A stretch of DNA of 64,000 nt from Oleiagrimonas sp964566965 (GCA_964566965.1 CAZMKO010000001.1:1-64000), one strand, 5' to 3'. Positions 22,750-32,677 are shown, counted from the stretch's first letter. The notes: generated from the sequence alone by a model not told the origin. Made by a program: numbers and translations.

Positions 22750-25149
22750 GTGCCGACCGACGCAACCCGACGCCCCGCCCGGCGCGCGCTGGCTTGGGCC
22801 ATCACCGCCACCATGGCCGGTCTGGCCGTGCCGGCGCTGGCTGCCGCGCAGGAAGTGGCGGAGGCGCCGACGACCATTCCGGCACGCCAGGAGGCCCCCT
22901 TCGAACCGTGCCCGCTGGGCACCTTCAGCTGCCCGCCGCGCCCGGTCAGCTACGCGCTGTGCCGGCCCAACGCGCTGCTGGCGTTCTACCGGCCCGACCT
23001 GCCGCACGACGCCGACGGCCGCGAACAGGCCGTCACCGACGTGCACGCCGAGCACTCCGACGCCGCCGACCGCGCCATCTATCACCTGGACGGCAATGTC
23101 AGCCTGCAGCGTTACGACCAGCTGCTGCAGGCCGATCACATCGATTACAACGACCGCACCACGGCCTATGATGCGCGCGGCAGCGTGACCTGGCAGGACA
23201 GCGCGGCGCTGCTGTCGGCCTCGCGCATCCACGGCACCACCCGGCCGGATCACTCGCAGGCCAGCGACGTGCGTTACCAGATGCTGGCCTCGCGCGGCAA
23301 CGGTACCGCGGCACACGCGGAAATGCGTGACGCCGATCATCACGACTTTTCGCAGGCCACCTACTCCACCTGCGACCCCGGCCACCGTACCTGGGAGTTC
23401 CGTGCCAAGAGCATCCGCACCGACAAGGTCACTGGCACCGGCGTGGCACGCGGCGCGACCATGCGCCTGTGGGACGTGCCGTTCCTGTATCTGCCGTACA
23501 TGAGCTTTCCCATCGACGACCGCCGCAAATCGGGTTTCCTGTATCCCACGTTTGCCAACAACGGCAACTCGGGCTTCATGCTCAGCGTGCCGTACTACCT
23601 GAACCTGGCGCCCAACTACGACGCCACGTTGACGCCGCAGCTGTACACCGAGCGCGGCCTGATGCTGGGCGGGCAGTTCCGCTACCTGTTCGGCGGCACG
23701 CGCGGCGAACTGGACGTGGACTACCTGCCCAACGACCATCGCGCCGGCAGCGACCGCAACCACCGCGACCGCGACATCGACGACGGCGCCGACCGCTACC
23801 TGCTGCAATTCAAGAACCGCAGCCGGATCAGCGACGACTGGAGCTTCAGCACCTCCATCAAGCGGGCCTCGGACAAGTACTACTTCCAGGACTTCCAGTC
23901 CGACCTGAAGGGCTACACCACGCCCTCCTCGCTGCACTCCAACGGCTACCTGCGCGGCTACGGCGACTGGTGGACGGCCTCGCTGGGTGCGGACGACTAC
24001 CAGAACGTCGACCCCATCTACGACGACAGCCACGTGCAGTACAAACGCTGGCCGCGGGCGACCTTCAACATCGACATGCCGCTGTCGCGCCATGTCACCT
24101 TCGGCATGGACAACGAGGCCGTGGCCTTCCGCAAGGACGATTCGGTCGAGGGCAACCGGCTGGACATGCAACCCTGGGTGCAGGCCGACTTCCAGGGGCC
24201 GGCCTGGTACGTGCGCCCGCGCATGGCCTGGCGCTACACCGGCTACGAGCTGGTCGACGATCCGGACCACTACGGCTACACCAACCATTCACCGTCACGC
24301 AGCCTGCCTATCGCCAGTATCGACAGCGGACTGGTGTTCGAGCGTGACACGTCGCTGTTCGGGCACGCCTACAAGCAAACCCTGGAGCCGCGCCTGTACT
24401 ACCTGTACGTGCCCTACCGCGATCAGCGCGACCAGCCCATCTTCGACACCCGCTCGATGCAATTCGCCTGGTGGCAGCTGTTCTCGCCCAACCGTTTTTC
24501 GGGCGCCGACCGGCAAATGGACGCCAACAACCTGACCGCCGCCCTCACCTCGCGCCTGCTGGATACCAGTGGTGTCGAGAAGGCCGCGTTCAGTGTTGGA
24601 CAGATCCGCTACTTTTCGCCGCAGCGCGTGCAGCTGAACCGTCGCAGCCACGGCACCGACTTCGACGGGTCCGACTACGTGGCCCAGATGAGCCTCAGCC
24701 TCAGTCCGACCTGGCGCCTGAACAGCGTCTACCAGTGGGATCCCAACGACCGGCGCACCTCGGTGGGCACCCTGCAGGTACAGCGGCGCCTGGGCCCGCG
24801 CGGGCTGGTCAACTTCGCCTACCGCTACCGCCTCAACTACATGGAGCAGTTCGACGCCTCGGCCATCGTACCCATCAACGAACGCTGGCGCCTGCTGGGG
24901 CGCTGGAATGTCCAGCTGCGCGACAACACGCACTGGGAACGCGGCCAGCCCAAGACCCTGGCGGCCTTGTTCGGCGTGGAATACGACAGCTGCTGCGTGG
25001 CGGTGCGCCTGATGGGGCGTCATTATGTGCGCAACGTGCACGGCGACACCGACAACGCCGTGATGCTGCAGGTGCAGTTCAAGGGCCTGGGCAGCTTCAG
25101 TCCGCAAACCGAGGACTTCCTGCGCCATGCTATTCTTGGCTATCAGTAA
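22750..25149 (+). CDS. lptD: LPS-assembly protein LptD
   Basis: Outer-membrane beta-barrel that, with LptE, inserts lipopolysaccharide into the outer leaflet. The 799-residue protein has a signal peptide (ALAWAITATMAGLAVPALAAA), an N-terminal jellyroll domain (residues about 90-230: HLDGNVSLQRYDQLLQADHI) and a long C-terminal barrel. Cysteines near the N-terminus (FEPCPLGTFSC) and the adjacent Cys pair near the C-terminus (YDSCCVAVRL) fit the disulfide network of LptD. Start is GTG because AAGGAG lies nine bases upstream; an in-frame ATG at 22702 has no such site. First gene of the lptD-surA-pdxA-rsmA-apaG-apaH cluster. Confidence 0.94.
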   Translation: MPTDATRRPARRALAWAITATMAGLAVPALAAAQEVAEAPTTIPARQEAPFEPCPLGTFSCPPRPVSYALCRPNALLAFYRPDLPHDADGREQAVTDVHAEHSDAADRAIYHLDGNVSLQRYDQLLQADHIDYNDRTTAYDARGSVTWQDSAALLSASRIHGTTRPDHSQASDVRYQMLASRGNGTAAHAEMRDADHHDFSQATYSTCDPGHRTWEFRAKSIRTDKVTGTGVARGATMRLWDVPFLYLPYMSFPIDDRRKSGFLYPTFANNGNSGFMLSVPYYLNLAPNYDATLTPQLYTERGLMLGGQFRYLFGGTRGELDVDYLPNDHRAGSDRNHRDRDIDDGADRYLLQFKNRSRISDDWSFSTSIKRASDKYYFQDFQSDLKGYTTPSSLHSNGYLRGYGDWWTASLGADDYQNVDPIYDDSHVQYKRWPRATFNIDMPLSRHVTFGMDNEAVAFRKDDSVEGNRLDMQPWVQADFQGPAWYVRPRMAWRYTGYELVDDPDHYGYTNHSPSRSLPIASIDSGLVFERDTSLFGHAYKQTLEPRLYYLYVPYRDQRDQPIFDTRSMQFAWWQLFSPNRFSGADRQMDANNLTAALTSRLLDTSGVEKAAFSVGQIRYFSPQRVQLNRRSHGTDFDGSDYVAQMSLSLSPTWRLNSVYQWDPNDRRTSVGTLQVQRRLGPRGLVNFAYRYRLNYMEQFDASAIVPINERWRLLGRWNVQLRDNTHWERGQPKTLAALFGVEYDSCCVAVRLMGRHYVRNVHGDTDNAVMLQVQFKGLGSFSPQTEDFLRHAILGYQ

Positions 25150-25277
25150 GTGTCGGGCGCACGTTCCCGGCACGCATGACGCGGGTTGAACATGCGCCGG
25201 CCCGTGCTGTCTCAAGACCATCTTCCGTCGTCGCGGTTCGTCCGCGGCGGTGCCGGCTTCCACCAGGTTTACCTCCG

Positions 25278-26630
25278 ATGAAGCAGATTTCCCCCTTGTT
25301 CGCCTTCCTGCTGGCCTTCACGCTGGCTTCCGTCGCCCACGCCCAGTTCCTGCCCGGCAACGCGCCCGGCCAGCCGGCCGACGACGGCAAGATCGACCGC
25401 ATCGTGGCCGTGGTGGAGGAGGACGTCATCCTGCAGAGCGACCTCGACCAGGCCATGCAGTCGGTGCAACAGCAGTACGCCTCGAATCCCGAGCAACTGC
25501 CGCCGCACGACGTGCTGGAACGCCAGGTACTGAACCGCCTGATCCTGATGAAGCTGCAGGTGCAGCGCGCCCAGGAGCAGGGCGTGCGCGTGTCGCAGAA
25601 CGATGTCAGCAACGCCATCGGCAACATCGCCTCCGGCAACCACATGACGCCGGACCAGCTGCGCCAGGCGATCGCCCAGCAGGGCGGCAGCTTCGCCGCC
25701 TTCCAGCAGAACGTCGCCGAGCAGGTGCTGGTGCAGAAACTGCGTGACCAGGTGGTGCAGAGCTCGGTGCAGGTGACCGACGCGGAAATCGACAACATGC
25801 TGAAGGACCCGTCCTTCAACGCCGGCCGTGTGCACCTGGCGCACATCGAGATCAACCTGCCGCAGGGAGCCGGCCCGGACGACATCGAACAGGCCAAGAG
25901 CAAGGCGGACAAGGCCGAGCAGGCCATCAAGAGCGGCATGGACTTCAGTGCCGCGGCGATCCGCTACTCCGAGGCCCAGGACGCCCTGGACGGCGGCGAC
26001 CTCGGCTGGCGCGGCATGAACGAGATTCCGCCCGGCTTCGCCGACCTGGTCACCAAGATGCAGCCGGGTGAGGTGACCCCGCCGCTGCGCGGCCCGACCG
26101 GCTTCCACATCCTGAAGCTGATCGAGCGCCAGAACAACGACCGTGACGTGGTCACCGAGTACCACGCGCGCCAGATCCTCATCAAGCCCAGCGAGCTGGT
26201 CAGTGCCGAGCAGGCCCGCCAGAAGGCCGAAGACCTGTACAAGAAGCTCAGCGCCAAGCCCAAGGATTTCGCCAAACTGGCCAAGGAAAACTCCGACGAC
26301 GACACCTCGGCCAACATTGGCGGCGACCTCGGCTGGTTCCAGTTGGAAGATCACGGCGAAGCCGTGGCCAACGCCTTGCGCGGCCTGAAGGAAGGCCAGG
26401 TCTCCGAACCCTTCCAGACGCCGGCCGGCTGGGACATCGTGATGCTCGAAGGGCAGCGCGAGAGCGACGTCACCGACGAAATGCAGCGCCAGCGCGCACG
26501 CATGGCCATCGGCAACCGCAAGGCCCAGCAGGCCTACGAGGATTTCCTGCGCGAATTGCGTTCCAGCTCCTTCGTGGACATCCGCATCCCGTCCCTGCGC
26601 GACCCGGATCAGACCCAGAACAAGTCGTGA
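25278..26630 (+). CDS. surA: Periplasmic chaperone / peptidyl-prolyl isomerase SurA
   Basis: Chaperone for outer-membrane proteins in the periplasm, 450 residues. A signal peptide ends at SVAHAQ; the N-terminal chaperone region begins KIDRIVAVVEEDVILQSDLDQ. Two parvulin domains follow, near 180-280 (VHLAHIEINLPQ..GGDLGWRGMNEIPPGF) and 290-395 (YHARQILIKP..NIGGDLGWFQLEDHGEAV). It lies directly after lptD, one of its main clients. Its stop overlaps the GTG start of pdxA (GTGA). Confidence 0.95.
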   Translation: MKQISPLFAFLLAFTLASVAHAQFLPGNAPGQPADDGKIDRIVAVVEEDVILQSDLDQAMQSVQQQYASNPEQLPPHDVLERQVLNRLILMKLQVQRAQEQGVRVSQNDVSNAIGNIASGNHMTPDQLRQAIAQQGGSFAAFQQNVAEQVLVQKLRDQVVQSSVQVTDAEIDNMLKDPSFNAGRVHLAHIEINLPQGAGPDDIEQAKSKADKAEQAIKSGMDFSAAAIRYSEAQDALDGGDLGWRGMNEIPPGFADLVTKMQPGEVTPPLRGPTGFHILKLIERQNNDRDVVTEYHARQILIKPSELVSAEQARQKAEDLYKKLSAKPKDFAKLAKENSDDDTSANIGGDLGWFQLEDHGEAVANALRGLKEGQVSEPFQTPAGWDIVMLEGQRESDVTDEMQRQRARMAIGNRKAQQAYEDFLRELRSSSFVDIRIPSLRDPDQTQNKS

Positions 26631-27628
26631 GCGAACCTCCCGCCGACGTCCTGCCGCGGCTGGCGCTGACCGCCGGCGAGCCGGCCGGCGTCGGCCCGGA
26701 GTTGCTGGCCCGCCTGGCAACCCTGCCGATGGCCGCCGACCTGGTCGCCATCACCGATGCGGACCTGCTGCGCCGTGCGGCGCGGCGCACCGGCGTCACG
26801 CTGCGCCTCGAGGACTACGACGGCAAGCCGCGCCACCTGCGCGCGCCGGGCACGCTGCGCCTGATCCATACCCCCTTGCGCGCGCCGGAAGTACCCGGCA
26901 AGCCCGACCCGCGCAATGCCTTCCACGTGCTCAACCTGCTGGCACGTGCCACCGACGGCTGCCTGGACGGGGAATTCGCCGCCATGGTGACCGCGCCGGT
27001 GCAAAAATCCGTGATCAACGAGGCCGGCGAAACCTTCAGCGGCCATACCGAATTCCTGGCGCAACGCGCCGGATGCGACGTGGTGATGATGCTGGCCAGC
27101 GACACGTTGCGAGTCACGCTGGCCACCACCCACATGCCCCTGTCGGCGGTACCGGCGGCGATCACCGGCGAACGCCTGGAACGCACGCTCGGCATCGTCG
27201 AGCAGGCCCTGCGCGAGCGTTTCGGCCTGGACCGGCCGCGGCTGGCCGTGCTCGGTCTCAACCCGCATGCCGGCGAGGGCGGCCACCTGGGTCGCGAGGA
27301 GATCGACGTCATCATCCCGACGCTGACGCGCCTGCGCGAGCACGGCATGTTGCTGCTCGGGCCGCTGCCGGCAGACACCGCATTCGTGCCGGCACAGCGG
27401 GCAGGCTACGACGCGGTGCTGGCGATGTATCACGACCAGGCCCTGCCGGTGCTGAAGAGCGAAGCTTTCGACCGCACCGTGAACATCACCCTCGGCCTGC
27501 CCTTCGTACGCACCTCGGTCGACCACGGTACCGCGCTGGACCTGGCCGGCACCGGCCGTGCCGACCCGGCCAGCCTGGTCGCCGCGACCCGGATGGCACT
27601 GCGGCTGGCCGCACCGCGGACCGCCTGA
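26627..27628 (+). CDS. pdxA: 4-hydroxythreonine-4-phosphate dehydrogenase
   Basis: Pyridoxal phosphate synthesis enzyme that oxidises 4-phosphohydroxy-L-threonine, 333 residues. Recognisable segments are LALTAGEPAGVGPELLARL at the N-terminus, MVTAPVQKSVINEAGETFSGHTEFLA, LGLNPHAGEGGHLGREE and MYHDQALPVLKSEAFDRTVNITLGLPFVRTS, containing the conserved metal-binding His and Asp positions. GTG start overlaps the surA stop. rsmA follows after 3 bases. Same order as E. coli. Confidence 0.95.
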   Translation: MSEPPADVLPRLALTAGEPAGVGPELLARLATLPMAADLVAITDADLLRRAARRTGVTLRLEDYDGKPRHLRAPGTLRLIHTPLRAPEVPGKPDPRNAFHVLNLLARATDGCLDGEFAAMVTAPVQKSVINEAGETFSGHTEFLAQRAGCDVVMMLASDTLRVTLATTHMPLSAVPAAITGERLERTLGIVEQALRERFGLDRPRLAVLGLNPHAGEGGHLGREEIDVIIPTLTRLREHGMLLLGPLPADTAFVPAQRAGYDAVLAMYHDQALPVLKSEAFDRTVNITLGLPFVRTSVDHGTALDLAGTGRADPASLVAATRMALRLAAPRTA

Positions 27629-27631
27629 ACC

Positions 27632-28417
27632 ATGTCGCATCGCCCCAAAAAGCACTACGGCCAGCACTTTCTGCGTGAAAGCCACTATATCGACGCGATC
27701 ATCCGCGCCCTGGCGCCGCGGGACGGCGACCGGCTGGTCGAGATCGGCCCCGGCGAAGGCGCGCTGACCCTGCCCCTGCTGCGCGCGGCCGGCCGGCTGA
27801 CCGCCATCGAGCTCGACACCGACCTGATACCGACACTCCAACGCAAGGCCGCCGTGCTGGGCGAACTGGACATCATCCAGCGCGACGTGCTGGAAACCGA
27901 CCTCACCGCGCTGGCCGGCGGTACGCCACTGCGTGTCGTCGGCAACCTGCCCTATTACATCTCCAGCCCCATCCTGTTCCACTGCCTGGCCCATGCCGAC
28001 GCGATCGCCGACATGCATTTCATGCTGCAGAAGGAAGTGGTCCAGCGCATGGCCGCGGCGCCCGGCGGCAAGACCTACGGCCGCCTCAGCGTCATGCTGC
28101 AACTGGCGTGCCGGGTGGATGCGCTGTTCGACGTGCCGCCCTCGGCCTTCGCGCCGCCGCCCAAGGTGGACTCGGCCGTGGTGCGGCTGACCCCGCTGCC
28201 TGCCGACCAACGGCCGCAAGTGGATCCCGGCTCCCTCGAGACCGTGGTCAAGGCGGCATTCGCGCAGCGTCGCAAGACACTTTCCAACGCCTTGCGCCAG
28301 CTTCTGGATGCCGAGGCGCTGCGCGCGGCCGGCGTCGACCCCCGGGCACGCGCAGAGACCCTGGAACCGGCCGATTTCGTGCGTCTGGCGCGTATCCACG
28401 CCGCACGGCTTGCCTGA
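27632..28417 (+). CDS. rsmA: 16S rRNA dimethyladenosine transferase
   Basis: KsgA/RsmA, 261 residues, dimethylates two adjacent adenosines in helix 45 of 16S rRNA. The N-terminus KKHYGQHFLRE, the SAM-binding motif LVEIGPGEGALTLPLL and the catalytic motif NLPYYISSPILFH (NLPY) are all present, as is the C-terminal FAQRRKTLSNALRQL. It starts three bases after pdxA and is followed by apaG. Confidence 0.96.
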   Translation: MSHRPKKHYGQHFLRESHYIDAIIRALAPRDGDRLVEIGPGEGALTLPLLRAAGRLTAIELDTDLIPTLQRKAAVLGELDIIQRDVLETDLTALAGGTPLRVVGNLPYYISSPILFHCLAHADAIADMHFMLQKEVVQRMAAAPGGKTYGRLSVMLQLACRVDALFDVPPSAFAPPPKVDSAVVRLTPLPADQRPQVDPGSLETVVKAAFAQRRKTLSNALRQLLDAEALRAAGVDPRARAETLEPADFVRLARIHAARLA

Positions 28418-28445
28418 TCCGGCACGGGTACCGGACAATCACGCC

Positions 28446-28829
28446 ATGGACGACGATATGCCCTACACCTTCGACATCCGGGTGCAAACCCGCTTCGTGC
28501 CGCAACAATCCCGCCCCGCCGACAACCGTTTCGTCTTCGCCTACACCATCACCCTGCGCAACACCGGAACGGTGCCGGCGCAACTGCTGTCGCGGCACTG
28601 GATCATCACCGACGCCAACGGCAAGGTCGAGGAGGTGCGCGGCGACGGCGTGGTCGGCGAACAACCCTGGCTGCGCCCCGGCGACGACTACGAGTACACC
28701 TCCGGCGCCGTGCTGGAAACCGCGGTCGGAACCATGCAGGGCCGTTACCGCATGCTGGCCGACGACGGCACCCGCTTCGACGCCCTGATCGAACCGTTCA
28801 CCCTGGTCATCCCGAGGACGTTGCATTGA
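28446..28829 (+). CDS. apaG: ApaG protein
   Basis: A 127-residue protein of the ApaG/DUF525 family, a fibronectin-like beta fold of unclear biochemical role (linked with Co2+ tolerance and Ap4A metabolism in enterics). Features seen are VQTRFVPQQSRPADNRFVFAYTITLRNTG, SRHWIITDANGKVEEVRGDGVVGEQPWLRPG and YTSGAVLETAVGTMQGRY. Start chosen at MDDDMPYTFDIRV. It lies between rsmA and apaH, as in many gammaproteobacteria. Confidence 0.95.
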   Translation: MDDDMPYTFDIRVQTRFVPQQSRPADNRFVFAYTITLRNTGTVPAQLLSRHWIITDANGKVEEVRGDGVVGEQPWLRPGDDYEYTSGAVLETAVGTMQGRYRMLADDGTRFDALIEPFTLVIPRTLH

Positions 28830-28866
28830 GCGCCTGCACGACCGGACGACAGGGAGGACGCTGACA

Positions 28867-29712
28867 ATGGCCACCTACGCCATCGGCGACGTCCAGGGCT
28901 GCTACCCGGAACTGCAACGCCTTCTGGACCGGCTCGGCTTCGACCCGGCGCGCGACCGGCTGTGGTTCTGCGGCGACCTGGTCAACCGCGGCGGGCAGTC
29001 CCTGGACACGCTGCGCCTGATCCACTCGCTGCGGGCATCGAGCGTGATCACGCTCGGCAACCACGACCTCAGCCTGCTGGCGGTCGCCGAGCGCCCGCGC
29101 GAGGCGCAGGAACGCGTCAACCCCGAGCTGCGCGAGGTGCTGTTCGCGGACGATGCACCCGAACTGCTCGCCTGGCTGCGCCAGCAAAAAATGCTGCACC
29201 ACGACAAGGAACTGGACTGGGTGATGGTGCATGCCGGCCTGGCCCCGCACTGGACGCTGCGCCAGGCCCTGCGGGCCGCCGCCGAGGTCGAACGCGACCT
29301 GCGCGGTCCCAACCACCACCGGTTGCTGAAAAACCTGTTCGGCAACCATCCCGCCTTCTGGTCGCACCGCCTGCGCGGCATGGAGCGTTCGCGCGCGACC
29401 ATCAACATGCTCACGCGCATGCGCTTTTGCAACACGCGCGGACGCATCGATTTCGACGCCAAGGGTGCCCCGGGCACCCAGAAGGCCGGCCTGTATCCGT
29501 GGTTCGCCGTACCCGGCATGCGCCAGCGCGGCATCCGCATCGTCTGCGGCCACTGGTCGGCCCTGGACCGTTTCGCCGGGCTCGGCGTGCACGCCCTGGA
29601 CACCGGTTGCGTGTGGGGTGGCAAGCTCACCGCCATGCGCCTGGACAGCCCCGAGCCCGAGTACGTCTCGGTACCCGCCGAGCCGCACCGGCACAAGCCG
29701 ACCCCGCGCTGA
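28867..29712 (+). CDS. apaH: Bis(5'-nucleosyl)-tetraphosphatase, symmetrical
   Basis: Hydrolyses Ap4A to two ADP and decaps Np4-capped RNA. The 281-residue protein has the metallophosphoesterase motifs GDVQGCYPELQRLL, WFCGDLVNRGG, LGNHDLS and a C-terminal GHWSALD. Length matches E. coli ApaH (280). Last gene of the lptD cluster; downstream are an REP pair and the terminator of the convergent secA. Confidence 0.95.
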   Translation: MATYAIGDVQGCYPELQRLLDRLGFDPARDRLWFCGDLVNRGGQSLDTLRLIHSLRASSVITLGNHDLSLLAVAERPREAQERVNPELREVLFADDAPELLAWLRQQKMLHHDKELDWVMVHAGLAPHWTLRQALRAAAEVERDLRGPNHHRLLKNLFGNHPAFWSHRLRGMERSRATINMLTRMRFCNTRGRIDFDAKGAPGTQKAGLYPWFAVPGMRQRGIRIVCGHWSALDRFAGLGVHALDTGCVWGGKLTAMRLDSPEPEYVSVPAEPHRHKPTPR

Positions 29713-29785
29713 CGGTCGCCGCCGCGACGTCAACCGCACGTACCAACGCGAGCCGGACGGGTCCGTTGCTCGGGACTCGGGAAAG

Positions 29786-29866
29786 CATCGCGGCCATGGG
29801 CCGCTCCTACAACGGTTTCAGGGGGTCTCAGGCAAGCCCTGTGGGAGCGGCCCATGGCCGCGATGG
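29786..29866. repeat. REP-like inverted pair (81 bp)
   Basis: Two 25-base arms, CATCGCGGCCATGGGCCGCT.. and its inverse ..AGCGGCCCATGGCCGCGATG, are separated by about 30 bases. The same pair occurs at 52165-52246 with a different centre, and single arms occur at 56207 and 59478. Each arm also contains an internal palindrome (GCGGCCATGGGCCGC). This fits a REP/BIME-type dispersed element in a convergent intergenic gap. Confidence 0.85.
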
Positions 29867-29896
29867 GAAGGGGCCGATGCACCCGCCACCGCCACG

Positions 29897-29922
29897 AAAA
29901 AGCCCCGCCGGATGGCGGGGCT
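29897..29922 (-). terminator. Rho-independent terminator of secA
   Basis: On the minus strand a 9-bp stem, AGCCCCGCC/GGCGGGGCT, with a 4-base loop is followed by TTTTT. It begins a few bases after the secA stop codon. Confidence 0.88.
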
Positions 29923-29927
29923 TCGGG

Positions 29928-32654
29928 TCAGGACAGGCGCCCGTGGCAATGCTTGTATTTCTTGCCCGATCCACAGGGACAGGGATCGTTGCGGCCGATC
30001 TTGGGACCTTCGCGCATCGTCGGCGCAGCCGGCTCCGGGTCCGGCTGCGCACCGGCCAGCGCCTCCTCCTCGGCATCGCCCATCGCGCTGGCCTCGGCAT
30101 GCTGGAATTGCATGCGCTTGGCCATGGCCTGGCGCTGCTGTTCGGCCTCCATGGCCGCGACCTCCTCCTCGCTGCGGATGCGCACGCGGGCCAGCATCTG
30201 GATGGCGCCGGACTTGATGCGGTCGAGCATCTGCGCAAACAGCTCGAAGGACTCGCGCTTGAACATCTGCTTGGGGTCCTGCTGCGCGTAACCGCGCAAC
30301 TGAATGCCCTGGCGCAGGTAGTCGACGGCGGCCAGGTGCTCCTTCCAGGCGTCATCCAGCACCGACAACATGACGTGCTTCTCGAGCTGGCGCATGGTTT
30401 CGGCGCCGATGTCGTTTTCCTTTTGCTCGAACATCGCGTTGGCGGCGTTCATGACATGCTCGCGGATACCCTCGGCATCCAGCTCGTGCTGCTCCTCGAC
30501 CCAGTGCACCAGGTCCAGGTCCAGGCCGTATTCGCCCTCCAGCTCACGGTTGAGACCGGCGATGTCCCACTGGTCGTCGATGCTGTCGCGCGGCACGTAG
30601 CGGCGCACCAGATCGATGAACACGTCCTCGCGCACGTCGCGCACCAGGTCGGAGACGTCGTCCGATTCCAGCAATTCGGCGCGCTGGCGGTAGATCACCT
30701 TGCGCTGCTCGTTGGCGGTGTCGTCGTATTCCAGCAGGTGCTTGCGGATGTCGAAGTTGTGCTGCTCGACCTTCTTCTGCGCCTTCTCGATCTGGCGCGT
30801 GATCATGCGCTCCTCGAGGGCCTCGTCTTCCTTCATGCCGAAGCGGCGCATCCAGCGGCCCACGCCTTCGCCGCCGAAGATGCGCAGCAGGTTGTCTTCC
30901 AGCGACAGGTAGAAGCGCGAGGAACCGGGGTCGCCCTGGCGCCCGGAACGGCCGCGAAGCTGGTTGTCGATGCGTCGGGATTCGTGGCGCTCGGTACCGA
31001 TGATGTGCAGGCCGCCGGCCCCCTTCACCAGCTCATGGCGCTTCTGCCACGCCTCACGCGCACGCTGGCGATCGTCGTCGGTGGCATCCTCGCCCAGTTC
31101 CTCATAGGCCACTTCCAGGCTGCCACCCAGAACGATGTCGGTACCGCGACCGGCCATATTGGTGGCGATGGTGATCGAACCCGGCGCACCGGCCTGGGCC
31201 ACGATGTTGGCCTCGCGCTCGTGCTGCTTGGCGTTCAGCACCTCGTGCTTGACGCCGGCCTTGTTGAGGTATTTGGACAGCAGCTCGGAAACCTCGATGG
31301 AGGTGGTGCCGACCAGTACCGGCTGCTGCTTCTCGTGGCGCTCCTTGATGTCCTCGGCCACGGCCTTGTATTTGGCCTGCTGGGTCAGGAACACCAGGTC
31401 CTGATGATCCTCGCGGATCATCGGCTTGTTGGTGGGGATGACCACCACGTCCAGGCCATAGATGCTGTTGAGCTCGAACGCCTCGGTGTCGGCGGTGCCG
31501 GTCATGCCCGAGAGCTTGTCGTACATGCGGAACAGGTTCTGGAACGTCACCGTGGCCAGGGTCTGGTTCTCGCGCTGGATGGGCACGCCCTCCTTGGCCT
31601 CGACCGCCTGGTGCAGGCCGTCGGACCAGCGCCGCCCCGGCAGCGTGCGGCCCGTGAACTCGTCAACGATGACCACCTCACCGTCGCGCACGATGTAGTC
31701 CACGTCCAGCTGGTAAATGGCGTGCGCACGCAGGGCCGCGTTGAGATGGTGCACCACGGCCAGGTTGACGGCGTCGTACAGCGTGGTGTCGGCGGCGATG
31801 ACGCCGGCCTTGTACAGCAGCTGCTCGGCATTCTCCATGCCGTCCTCGGACAGGTACACCTGCTTCTGCTTCTCGTCGACCCAGTAGTCGCCCTCGCCGT
31901 CCTCGGCTTCCTGGCGCTTGAGGCCCGGCACCACCTTGTTGACCTTGATGTACAGCTCCGGGGAATCCTCGGCCGGACCGGAGATGATCAGCGGAGTACG
32001 CGCCTCGTCGATGAGGATGGAGTCGACCTCGTCGACGATGGCGTAATGCAGGCCGCGCTGATAGCGCTGTTCCTTGCTGAGCGCCATGTTGTCGCGCAGG
32101 TAGTCGAAACCGAATTCGTTGTTGGTGCCGTAGGTGATGTCCGCGGCGTAGGCGGCATGTTTCTCGGAGTGGTCCATGCCCGGCCAGACCACCGAGGTCG
32201 ACAGCCCCAGGAACCCGTACACCTTGCCCATCTGCGCCGCGTCACGCCGCGCCAGATAGTCGTTGACGGTGACCACGTGCACGCCCTTTCCTTCCAGGGC
32301 ATTGAGATACACCGGCAGGGTTGCGACCAGGGTCTTGCCCTCGCCGGTACGCATCTCGGCGATCTTGCCCTGGTGCAGGACCATGCCGCCGATCAGCTGC
32401 ACGTCGTAATGGCGCATGCCCAGCACGCGGCGGGCGGCCTCGCGCATGGTGGCAAAAGCCTCCGGAAGCAACTTGTCCAGGGTGGACTTGCCGTCGGCCA
32501 GACGCTGGCGGAACTCCCCGGTCTTGGCCTGCAGTTCGGCGTCGGTGAGCTTCTCGAACTCCGGTTCCAGCGCATTGATCTGCGCCACGGACTTTTTCAT
32601 CTGCCGCAGCACACGCTCGTTGCGGCTGCCAAAAACGCTGGTCAGGAGTGACAT
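29928..32654 (-). CDS. secA: Preprotein translocase ATPase SecA
   Basis: Motor ATPase of the Sec pathway, 908 residues. Nucleotide-binding motifs are MRTGEGKTLVATLPVYL (Walker A), DEVDSILIDEARTPLIISG (DEVD box) and MAGRGTDIVLGG; QLRGRSGRQGDPGSSRFYLSLEDNL is the conserved motif VI region. The C-terminus NDPCPCGSGKKYKHCHG is the zinc finger that binds SecB. Start MSLLTSVFGSRNERVLRQM is standard. A promoter is visible upstream and a terminator downstream, so it is likely a single-gene unit. Confidence 0.98.
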   Translation of the reverse strand: MSLLTSVFGSRNERVLRQMKKSVAQINALEPEFEKLTDAELQAKTGEFRQRLADGKSTLDKLLPEAFATMREAARRVLGMRHYDVQLIGGMVLHQGKIAEMRTGEGKTLVATLPVYLNALEGKGVHVVTVNDYLARRDAAQMGKVYGFLGLSTSVVWPGMDHSEKHAAYAADITYGTNNEFGFDYLRDNMALSKEQRYQRGLHYAIVDEVDSILIDEARTPLIISGPAEDSPELYIKVNKVVPGLKRQEAEDGEGDYWVDEKQKQVYLSEDGMENAEQLLYKAGVIAADTTLYDAVNLAVVHHLNAALRAHAIYQLDVDYIVRDGEVVIVDEFTGRTLPGRRWSDGLHQAVEAKEGVPIQRENQTLATVTFQNLFRMYDKLSGMTGTADTEAFELNSIYGLDVVVIPTNKPMIREDHQDLVFLTQQAKYKAVAEDIKERHEKQQPVLVGTTSIEVSELLSKYLNKAGVKHEVLNAKQHEREANIVAQAGAPGSITIATNMAGRGTDIVLGGSLEVAYEELGEDATDDDRQRAREAWQKRHELVKGAGGLHIIGTERHESRRIDNQLRGRSGRQGDPGSSRFYLSLEDNLLRIFGGEGVGRWMRRFGMKEDEALEERMITRQIEKAQKKVEQHNFDIRKHLLEYDDTANEQRKVIYRQRAELLESDDVSDLVRDVREDVFIDLVRRYVPRDSIDDQWDIAGLNRELEGEYGLDLDLVHWVEEQHELDAEGIREHVMNAANAMFEQKENDIGAETMRQLEKHVMLSVLDDAWKEHLAAVDYLRQGIQLRGYAQQDPKQMFKRESFELFAQMLDRIKSGAIQMLARVRIRSEEEVAAMEAEQQRQAMAKRMQFQHAEASAMGDAEEEALAGAQPDPEPAAPTMREGPKIGRNDPCPCGSGKKYKHCHGRLS

Positions 32655-32677
32655 GGACGATCCGGATATTGATGACT

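Noticed and set aside
28962..32651. Very long open frame antisense to secA (over 1,200 codons)
   Set aside because: It has His/Gln/Val-rich composition typical of the opposite strand of a GC-rich gene, no domain, and lies wholly over the certain secA gene.
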